DNA of 64,000 bases from Hymenobacter sp. H14-R3. GTDB taxonomy: Bacteria; Bacteroidota; Bacteroidia; Cytophagales; Hymenobacteraceae. The notes beneath the pieces were generated by a model. It ran no database searches. It was not told where the DNA came from and saw only the letters and a list, made by a program, of their open reading frames with translations. Location: assembly GCF_030063445.1 (NCBI RefSeq), contig NZ_JASITD010000008.1, positions 124,001-188,000 on the forward strand, given 5' to 3'. Both the position numbers and the translations under genes were made by a program. This document shows positions 31,793 through 38,561 of this stretch, one piece after another; the stretch's first letter is position 1, and every line of letters begins with the position of its first letter.

Positions 31793-32504
31793 GGCTCAGG
31801 CGCTGAAACTCGGCTATTGAAATGGGCACGAAGCGCAGCCGGTCGCCGGCTTGCAGCAGGCTGGGCTGGGCTCGGTTCGCATCAAACAACCGCAGCGGCG
31901 TGCGCCCGATGAGCTGCCAGCCGCCCGGCGTGGGCAGCGAGTACACGCCCGTTTGCACGCCCGCGATGCCTACCGCGCCCGCCGGTACCAGCGGCCGGGG
32001 CTGGGCGCGGCGCGGGGTAGCCAGCCGCGCATCGAGCCCGCCGAGGTAAGGAAAGCCAGGTGCAAAGCCCACCATGTGCACCAGATACTCGGGCGCTGAA
32101 TGCAAGACAATTACTTCATCCACTGCAAGTTGCGCATGGCTAGCCACTAGGTCGAGGTCGGGCCCGAACTCGCCGCCGTAGCACACCGGAATCTCGACCA
32201 GCGGACCGGGCTCGTAGCTGGCGGCGGCGTCATGGGCAACCGGCAACAGGCGTTGCAAGTAGCTGGCTACCTGGTCGTAGGGTAGAATTTCGCCAAGGTG
32301 CAGCGCCCACGGGTCGTAGTAAACGGTGAGGGTGGTGAAGGCCGGCACGTACTCGCGTAGGCCGGCAAAGGGCTGCTGGTCAAGCACCTGGGCAAATGCC
32401 TGGATGAGCCGGTGCGTGGCCGGGTCAATGGCCTGGCCAAACTCCAGCACCACGGCTGCATCGCCGAGCGGATAGAGGCGCATAGGCGGTGAAGAGTCAG
32501 CCAT
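31782..32504 (-). CDS. pxpB: 5-oxoprolinase subunit B (KipI)
   Basis: 240 residues; first gene of the pxpB-pxpC-pxpA-transporter operon. AHS1/KipI motifs are LYPLGDAAVVLEFGQAID at the start, IPVCYGGEFGPDL, HMVGFAPGFPYLGGLDARL, TPRRAQPRPLVPAGAVGIAG and GVYSLPTPGGWQLIGRTP. In Bacillus the homolog was first described as a kinase inhibitor, but genetic work defines the trio as 5-oxoprolinase. Start ATG at 32504; the divergent M1 peptidase gene begins 53 bases away. Confidence 0.95.
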   Translation of the reverse strand: MADSSPPMRLYPLGDAAVVLEFGQAIDPATHRLIQAFAQVLDQQPFAGLREYVPAFTTLTVYYDPWALHLGEILPYDQVASYLQRLLPVAHDAAASYEPGPLVEIPVCYGGEFGPDLDLVASHAQLAVDEVIVLHSAPEYLVHMVGFAPGFPYLGGLDARLATPRRAQPRPLVPAGAVGIAGVQTGVYSLPTPGGWQLIGRTPLRLFDANRAQPSLLQAGDRLRFVPISIAEFQRLSHEH

Positions 32505-32517
32505 GCGGGTCGCGGCT

Positions 32518-32525
32518 TAGTTTTG
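32518..32525 (+). promoter_or_regulatory. Promoter -7 element of the M1 peptidase gene
   Basis: TAGTTTTG matches TAnnTTTG, 31 bases before the ATG at 32557. It lies in the short divergent gap between pxpB and the peptidase gene. Confidence 0.4.
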
Positions 32526-32556
32526 AGGAAATTGTTTGTCGTTTGTCACGCTTGCT

Positions 32557-35175
32557 ATGTCCGTGAACTACCGTAAATATGGGGTGCTCGGCGGCCTGTT
32601 GCTGGCCGCTGCCTGCCAGCGTGCCACTTACCCCACTGCTGCCACCGCCGCCACTACCCCCAGCGTGCCACCCGTGGTGACCGGCGTGAGCCGCGAGCTG
32701 GCCGAGTTTCGCAAGCAAACCATCAGCCGCGTGGCCTACGAATTGCGGCTGGCCGTGCCCGCCAGCAAGGCCGACCCGGTGCGCGCCGAGGAAACCATCC
32801 GCTTCCGGCTGCGCGATAACCGCACCCCGGTGCAGCTCGATTTCAAGGGGCAGGCCAGTCAGTTGCGCAGCCTCACTATCAACGGCCAACCGGCCGTAAT
32901 CGACTACCGCCAGGAGCACTTAGTCCTACCGGCCAGCGCATTGCGCACGGGCGACAATGTAATTGGTATTATTCTCACAGCCGGCGACTTATCGCTCAAC
33001 CGCAACGCCGACTACCTCTACACGCTGCTCGTGCCCGACCGTGCCCGCACGGTGGTGCCGGTGTTCGACCAGCCCAATCTGAAGGCGACTATCACGCTGG
33101 CGCTGGACGTGCCCGGCACCTGGGAGGCCGTGGCCAATGGGCCGTTGCGCGAAACCTCGCCCCCCACGGCCGACGACGTAAAACCTGGCGTGAAAAGCTA
33201 CGCTTTCGCCCCATCCGATTCCATTAGCACTTACCTGTTTTCATTCGCGGCGGGCAAGTTTACGCGGGTGAGCCAGCGGGTGAATGGCCGGCCGATGAGC
33301 TTCTTGCACCGCGAAACCGACTCGACCAAAATCCGTCTTAGTATGCCCACCATTTTCCGGTTGCACGGCGAGGCGCTGAGCTTTCTGGAGCAGTACACGG
33401 GCATCCCCTACCCGTTTCAGAAATTTGACTTTACGGCCATTCCCGACTTTCAGTACGGCGGCATGGAGCACGTGGGGAATATTGATTACAAGGCCGCTAG
33501 CCTGTTTTTGGACGAGGGCGCGACTAAGGACCAGCTGCTGGCCCGCCAAAACCTCATCGGCCACGAAACGGCCCACATGTGGTTTGGCGACCTCGTAACG
33601 ATGCAGTGGTTCAACGACGTGTGGATGAAGGAGGTATTCGCCAATTTCATGGCCGATAAGATGAACCCCGAGGCCGCCGCCGGCCCGGCGCAGCTGCTCA
33701 AGTTCGTGACCGACCACTACCCTGCCGCCTACGCCGTGGACCGTACCGCCGGGGCCAACCCCATCCGGCAGCCGCTGGAGAATTTGCAGAACGCGGGCTC
33801 GCTCTACGGCGGCATCATTTACCACAAAGCCCCCATTATGATGCGGCAGCTGGAGCGGCTGATGGGCGAGCAGCCGTTTCAGGAAGGCGTTCGGGAATAT
33901 CTCAAAAAATACGCCCACGGCAACGCCACCTGGCTCGACCTCATCGCCATTCTCGATGCCCACACGCCCGCCGACCTCGCCGCCTGGAACCAGGTGTGGG
34001 TGAACCAGCCCGGCCGCCCGGTATTCGACTACACGCTGCAAACACCCGCCGGTCAGCCCGCGCAACTCATTATCAGTCAGCACGCTGAGGATGGCTCCGA
34101 CCGCCTGTGGCCCCAGCAGTTTGAGGTGCTGGCCGTGTACCCCAGCGGCCCCGTGGCGCTGCCCGTGAACATGAGCCAGCGCGAAGTGCGCGTGGCGCTG
34201 CCCGCTGGCAAAGGTGTGCCCAGCTACGTGCTGCTCAACGCGCAGGGCCTCGGCTACGGCGTGTTTCCGGTGGCCCCGCAGGCGGCCGACCACCTGGCCA
34301 GCCTCCCCGACCCGGTGGCCCGCGCCAGCACCTACATCGCCCTCTACGAGAACATGCTGAGCGGCCGGGGCCTCGCGCCGCGCCTACTGCTCGACCGCTA
34401 CCTCGCCCAAACGGCCCACGAAACCAACGACCTCAATATCAAGCTGCTCACGGGCCAGATGAGCGCTATTTTTTGGCAATTTCTGAAGCCGGCCGAGCGC
34501 GATGCCCTGGCCCCGGACCTGGAAAAAGCCCTCTGGCTAGCCATGCAGGCGCAGGCAAAACCCGGCGAGCAGAAGCTGTATTTCAAAGCCTACCAAAGCA
34601 TTGCCCTAACCCTGGCGGCCCAGCAGCGCCTCTACCGCATTTGGCGCGGCCAAAAAGCCCCCGGCCTGGTCAAGCTGACCGAAGATGACTACACCGCCCT
34701 GGCCCTGGCGCTGGCCGTGCGCGACTACCCTACGGCGCAACCCATTCTGCCGCAGCAGCTTGCGCGCATCACCAACGTGGACCGCCGCCAGCGGCTGCAA
34801 TTTATGATGCCGGCCCTCTCGCCCGAGGTAGCAACCCGCGACGCGTTTTTTGCCTCGCTCAAAGACGAGAAAAACCGCGAGAAGGAGGCCTGGGTGCAGG
34901 CCGCCCTCGGCTACCTACACCACCCGTTGCGCCAGGCTACCTCCGAAAAATACCTGCCGGCCAGCCTCGATTTGCTGGAGGAAATTCAGCAGACGGGCGA
35001 TATCTTTTTTCCGGCCGGCTGGCTGCAAGGCACGCTGGGCAGCTACCAGTCGGCCACGGCGGCGGCCACGGTGCGCGGGTTTCTGGCGGCGCACCCCGGC
35101 TACAACCCGCCGCTGCGGGCCAAGCTGTTGCAAGCGGCCGACGACCTGTTTCGGGCCGAGAAACTGGCGCGGTAG
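32557..35175 (+). CDS. M1-family aminopeptidase lipoprotein
   Basis: 872 residues from the ATG at 32557; a TTG at 32536 would only add seven residues before the signal peptide. Lipobox LLLAAAC gives a lipidated N-terminus, so it acts in the periplasm or on the outer membrane. The N-terminal beta domain (about 45-250) is followed by the exopeptidase motif YGGMEHVGN (the family GxMEN with His for Asn). The zinc site is HETAHMWFGDLV (His336, Glu337, His340), with third ligand Glu359 in WMKEVFANF. A helical C-terminal domain (about 560-870) completes the family layout. Its stop TAG is the left edge of a palindrome. Confidence 0.93.
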   Translation: MSVNYRKYGVLGGLLLAAACQRATYPTAATAATTPSVPPVVTGVSRELAEFRKQTISRVAYELRLAVPASKADPVRAEETIRFRLRDNRTPVQLDFKGQASQLRSLTINGQPAVIDYRQEHLVLPASALRTGDNVIGIILTAGDLSLNRNADYLYTLLVPDRARTVVPVFDQPNLKATITLALDVPGTWEAVANGPLRETSPPTADDVKPGVKSYAFAPSDSISTYLFSFAAGKFTRVSQRVNGRPMSFLHRETDSTKIRLSMPTIFRLHGEALSFLEQYTGIPYPFQKFDFTAIPDFQYGGMEHVGNIDYKAASLFLDEGATKDQLLARQNLIGHETAHMWFGDLVTMQWFNDVWMKEVFANFMADKMNPEAAAGPAQLLKFVTDHYPAAYAVDRTAGANPIRQPLENLQNAGSLYGGIIYHKAPIMMRQLERLMGEQPFQEGVREYLKKYAHGNATWLDLIAILDAHTPADLAAWNQVWVNQPGRPVFDYTLQTPAGQPAQLIISQHAEDGSDRLWPQQFEVLAVYPSGPVALPVNMSQREVRVALPAGKGVPSYVLLNAQGLGYGVFPVAPQAADHLASLPDPVARASTYIALYENMLSGRGLAPRLLLDRYLAQTAHETNDLNIKLLTGQMSAIFWQFLKPAERDALAPDLEKALWLAMQAQAKPGEQKLYFKAYQSIALTLAAQQRLYRIWRGQKAPGLVKLTEDDYTALALALAVRDYPTAQPILPQQLARITNVDRRQRLQFMMPALSPEVATRDAFFASLKDEKNREKEAWVQAALGYLHHPLRQATSEKYLPASLDLLEEIQQTGDIFFPAGWLQGTLGSYQSATAAATVRGFLAAHPGYNPPLRAKLLQAADDLFRAEKLAR

Positions 35176-35236
35176 CGCGGACTTTTAGTCCGCGGGCCGG
35201 TACGTCTGCTACTTGCGAACTAAAAGTCCGCGCTAC
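35172..35236. repeat. 18-bp palindrome after the M1 gene
   Basis: The arms 35172-35189 and 35219-35236 are perfect reverse complements (GTAGCGCGGACTTTTAGT). The TAG stop of the peptidase gene (35173-35175) is inside the left arm. A second short palindrome, CGCGGACTTTTAGTCCGCG, is nested in the left side. Confidence 0.82.
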
Positions 35237-35273
35237 TACCCGAACTTTGTTGCTTTCGCCGGTTATAGCATCC

Positions 35274-36509
35274 ATGTCTGATTACCACCAATTCGAATAT
35301 CCCAACGGCATCCGGCTTCTGCACAAAGAAGTGCCGCACACCAAGATTGCGCACTGCGGCTTTTTGCTCGATATCGGCTCACGCGATGAGCAGGCCCATC
35401 AGCAGGGCCTAGCCCACTTTTGGGAACACATGGCCTTTAAGGGCACCAGCAAGCGCAAGTCGTTTCACATCCTCAACCGCCTCGAAACCGTGGGCGGCGA
35501 GCTGAACGCCTACACCACCAAGGAGAAAATCTGCTTCTACGCCACGCTGCTCAGCACCCACTTCGAGCGGGCGTTTGAGCTGCTTACCGACCTCACCTTC
35601 AACTCGTTATTTCCGGAGAAGGAAGTAGAGAAAGAGCGCGGCGTGATTCTGGAAGAGATGAGCATGTACCAGGATGCGCCCGAAGACGCCATCATCGACG
35701 ACTTCGACGCCGTGATATACGGCGAGCACCCGCTGGGCATCAACATCCTGGGTACCCGCGAGAGCGTGAGCGGCTTTCAAACGGCTGATTTTCACACCTT
35801 TTACGACGAGAACGTGCGCACCGACCGGCTGATTTTCAGCTCGGTGAGCAACCTGCCGTTCAAGGAAGTGAAGCGGCTGGCCGACCGGTTTCTGGCGCCC
35901 ATTCCGGCCCGGCTGGGGCCGCGCGAGCGGCTGCCGTTTGGCGGCTACGTGCGCCGCGACCGCACCGAGTCGCGGCCCATCTCGCAGGCGCACTGTCTGG
36001 TGGGCGGCCCCGCCTACCCGCTAACCGACGAGCGCCGGGTGCCGTTTTTCATGCTCAATAACATCCTGGGCGGCCCCGGCATGAACTCGCGCCTCAACCT
36101 GGCCGTGCGCGAAAAGTACGGCCTCGTGTACACCATCGACAGCTCGTATTCGCCCTACACCGACACCGGCTTGTTCGGCATTTACTTCGGCACCGAGGCC
36201 AAGCAGCTCAACCGCACGCTGGGCTTGGTGCAGAAAGAGCTGAAACTGCTGCGCGATAAAGAGTTAACCACCAGTCAATTACACGTAGCCAAAAACCAGC
36301 TCATGGGCCAGCTCGCCATGAGCGAAGAAAGTAACTCGGGCCTGATGCAGCTGCTGGGCAAAAGCACCCTCGACCTGGGCCGCGTGGAGCCACTGAGCGA
36401 GATTTTTGGTAAAATCGAGCGCGTAACGGCCCGCGAATTGCGCGAGCTGGCCAACGAAGTGCTGACCGAGGACAACCTCAGCATTTTGCAGTACGTACCC
36501 GAGAAATAG
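35274..36509 (+). CDS. M16-family zinc peptidase (processing-peptidase-like)
   Basis: 411 residues from ATG 35274; an upstream ATG at 35247 lies too close to the palindrome and adds a non-family leader. The inverted zinc motif HxxEH is HFWEHMAFKGT (His48, Glu51, His52), followed by NRLETVGGELNAYTTKEKICFYA and ERGVILEEMSMYQD, which holds the third ligand. The C-terminal half has YGLVYTIDSSYSPYTDTGLFGIYFG, also typical. No signal peptide, so probably cytoplasmic. Only 7 bases separate it from the SRA-HNH gene, suggesting co-transcription. Confidence 0.92.
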   Translation: MSDYHQFEYPNGIRLLHKEVPHTKIAHCGFLLDIGSRDEQAHQQGLAHFWEHMAFKGTSKRKSFHILNRLETVGGELNAYTTKEKICFYATLLSTHFERAFELLTDLTFNSLFPEKEVEKERGVILEEMSMYQDAPEDAIIDDFDAVIYGEHPLGINILGTRESVSGFQTADFHTFYDENVRTDRLIFSSVSNLPFKEVKRLADRFLAPIPARLGPRERLPFGGYVRRDRTESRPISQAHCLVGGPAYPLTDERRVPFFMLNNILGGPGMNSRLNLAVREKYGLVYTIDSSYSPYTDTGLFGIYFGTEAKQLNRTLGLVQKELKLLRDKELTTSQLHVAKNQLMGQLAMSEESNSGLMQLLGKSTLDLGRVEPLSEIFGKIERVTARELRELANEVLTEDNLSILQYVPEK

Positions 36510-36516
36510 CAGCTGC

Positions 36517-37422
36517 ATGGCTAAGTCTGCGTCCGTTTTTGGCCCGGTGCCGGGCATTGCACTGGGCCACGAGTTTGCCAACCGCCTGGAGCTGTGGGGC
36601 GCGGGCGTGCACCGCCAAACGCAGGCCGGCATCAGCGCACGGCAGGGCGAGGGGGCCGAGAGCATCGTGCTCTCGGGCGGCTACGAGGACGATGAAGACT
36701 TAGGCGCGGTCATTATTTACACCGGCCGGGGCGGGCGCAGCGCCGAAAGCCAGCAGCAGGTAGCCGACCAAACCCTGACCGGGGCCAACCGCGAGCTGGC
36801 CCGCAACGTGCTCACCGGCCTGCCCGTGCGCGTGACGCGTAAGGTGACGGAAGCCGGCCGCACGTTTTACCGCTACGCGGGCCTCTACCGCATTGCCAGC
36901 TACTGGGCCGAAACCGGCAAATCGGGCCACCGCGTCTGGCGCTTCCGGCTCGAAGAGCTGGTAGCCTGGGACGTGGAGCCGCACGTGGCGGCCCCGGCGG
37001 CCGACCTCTTTACTGCCCAGGAACCCGCGCCCGCCTACGGCCCCGCGCCGCGCCGGCTGGCTACTACGCTGCGCCTGGTGCGCGACACGGCCGTGACGCG
37101 CCAGGTGAAAGCGCTGCACGACTACCACTGCCAGGTGTGCAGCGAGCGGCTGGCCAGCCCGGCGGGGCCGTATGCCGAGGCGGCGCACATTCGGCCGCTG
37201 GGCGCGCCGCACCACGGGCCCGATGTACTGGCCAACGTGCTGTGCCTCTGCCCCAACCACCACGTGCTTTTTGACCTGGGCAGCTTTGGCGTGGCCGATA
37301 ATGGCGCCCTGCTCGGCCTGCCCGGCCAATTGCGGCGGCACCCGCAGCACGCAGTGGCACCCGAGTTTCTGGCGTATCACCGGGCGCATTTCTACGAGCC
37401 GCAGGCCGGCGAGCTAGCCTAG
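36517..37422 (+). CDS. SRA (YDG)-HNH fusion, probable modification-dependent endonuclease
   Basis: 301 residues with two domains. Residues about 8-150 form an SRA/YDG domain, a reader of modified cytosine: FGPVPGIALGHEFANRLEL, GVHRQTQAGISARQGEGAESIVLSGGYEDDED, YTGRGGR, ANRELARNVLTGLPVRVTRKV and YAGLYRIASYWAETGKSGHRVWRFRL. Residues about 190-275 form an HNH nuclease with a CxxC zinc knuckle: YHCQVCSERL, AEAAHIRPLG and NVLCLCPNHHVLFDLGSFGV. In known proteins this combination cuts DNA carrying modified cytosines (type IV restriction). First of two adjacent SRA genes, spaced 7 bases apart. Modified base and defence role are inference. Confidence 0.88.
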   Translation: MAKSASVFGPVPGIALGHEFANRLELWGAGVHRQTQAGISARQGEGAESIVLSGGYEDDEDLGAVIIYTGRGGRSAESQQQVADQTLTGANRELARNVLTGLPVRVTRKVTEAGRTFYRYAGLYRIASYWAETGKSGHRVWRFRLEELVAWDVEPHVAAPAADLFTAQEPAPAYGPAPRRLATTLRLVRDTAVTRQVKALHDYHCQVCSERLASPAGPYAEAAHIRPLGAPHHGPDVLANVLCLCPNHHVLFDLGSFGVADNGALLGLPGQLRRHPQHAVAPEFLAYHRAHFYEPQAGELA

Positions 37423-37429
37423 CGCCGCC

Positions 37430-37879
37430 ATGCCCATTTCCACTTTCGGCCACGTTGGCCAGGCCCGGCCAGGCGACTTATTTGCCTCGCGCCTCGACTT
37501 GTCACTACGCGGGCAGCACCGGCCGCCGCGGGCGGGCGTGTGCGCCACCGTGGCCCACGGCGCCGAAAGCATCATCCTGGCCGACCAGTACGAGGACGAT
37601 GAGATTCATGAGGACTACTTCTGGTACGCGGGCCACGGCGGGCGCAACGGCCAGACCGGCCGCCAGGTAACCGACCAGGAGTTCAACCACCGCAACCGGG
37701 CGCTGGCCCGCAGCCAGGAAACCGGCCGGCCGGTGCGCGTTTTTCGGCGGGTAGCCAGCGCGGGCGCGGCTTGGCAGTTTCGCTACGAAGGGCTGTGGCG
37801 CGTGGTGGCGCACGAGCACGTAGCCGGCAAGTCGGGCTACCGCGTGTACCGTTTCCGGCTGGAGCCATTTTACCCTTAG
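37430..37879 (+). CDS. Stand-alone SRA (YDG) domain protein
   Basis: 149 residues, a single SRA domain. It parallels the first half of the preceding protein: FGHVGQARPGDLFASRLDLS, HRPPRAGVCATVAHGAESIILADQYEDDEI, YAGHGGRNGQTGRQVTDQEFNHRNRALARSQETGRPVRVFRRV and GLWRVVAHEHVAGKSGYRVYRFRLEPF. So the pair arose by duplication followed by loss or gain of the HNH part. It could act as a competing or partnering reader of modified DNA, or regulate the nuclease. It lies 7 bases after the fusion gene and 16 before the O-methyltransferase gene, in an operon-like row. Confidence 0.85.
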   Translation: MPISTFGHVGQARPGDLFASRLDLSLRGQHRPPRAGVCATVAHGAESIILADQYEDDEIHEDYFWYAGHGGRNGQTGRQVTDQEFNHRNRALARSQETGRPVRVFRRVASAGAAWQFRYEGLWRVVAHEHVAGKSGYRVYRFRLEPFYP

Positions 37880-37895
37880 CTAGTAGCTTATTCCG

Positions 37896-38540
37896 ATGAT
37901 TGACAACGCGATACAAGAATACGCCGACCAGCACTCGGGCCCCGAGCCGACGCTGTTGCACCAGCTTTGGCGCGAAACCCACTTGCAGCTGCTGATGCCG
38001 CGCATGGCCACCGGCCACTGGCAGGGCCGGCTGCTGAGCATGCTTTCGCACCTTGTTAAGCCGCGTAAGATATTGGAAATCGGCACGTTTACGGGCTATG
38101 CTACGCTGTGCTTGGCTGAAGGACTAGCCGAGGGCGGGCATCTGCACACCATCGAAATCAACCCCGAGCGCGAAAGCCGCATCCGGCGCTACGTGGCCGC
38201 GGCGGGCCTCACGGCGCGGGTAAGCCTGCACATCGGCGATGCGCGCGATGTTTTGGCGGGCTTGGTCGGCGAAGTGTGGGACTTGGTCTTTATTGACGCC
38301 GACAAGCTCCATAACGGTCGGTATTTTGAGCTTGTAATCGAGCAGGTGCGGCCGGGTGGCTTGCTTATCGTGGACAATGTGCTGTGGGGCGGCAAGGCAC
38401 TGGCTACCTACCTACTCAAAGCCAACGACCACGACACCCGTGCCGTGCGCGCCTTTAATGAGCAGCTGCGCCACGACCCGCGCGTGGTGCCGCTACTGCT
38501 GCCGGTGCGCGACGGCCTGCTGCTGCTGCGTAAACTATAA
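37896..38540 (+). CDS. SAM-dependent O-methyltransferase
   Basis: 214 residues, caffeoyl-CoA/catechol O-methyltransferase-like class I methyltransferase. Motif I is ILEIGTFTGYATLCLAEGL, then LHTIEINPE, IGDARDV, the metal-binding VFIDADKLHNGRYFE and VDNVLWGG. It methylates a small hydroxylated molecule; it lacks DNA methyltransferase motifs, so the placement after two SRA genes is not evidence for a DNA-modifying partner. Probably co-transcribed with them and with the M16 gene. Confidence 0.9.
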   Translation: MIDNAIQEYADQHSGPEPTLLHQLWRETHLQLLMPRMATGHWQGRLLSMLSHLVKPRKILEIGTFTGYATLCLAEGLAEGGHLHTIEINPERESRIRRYVAAAGLTARVSLHIGDARDVLAGLVGEVWDLVFIDADKLHNGRYFELVIEQVRPGGLLIVDNVLWGGKALATYLLKANDHDTRAVRAFNEQLRHDPRVVPLLLPVRDGLLLLRKL

Positions 38541-38561
38541 GCTCCTATCAATCTGACTTTT

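Noticed and set aside
37896-38540. O-methyltransferase as a DNA methylase partner of the SRA proteins
   Set aside because: Motifs are those of metal-dependent small-molecule O-methyltransferases (FIDADK, DNVLW); no DPPY/NPPF or PCQ-type DNA methyltransferase motif is present.
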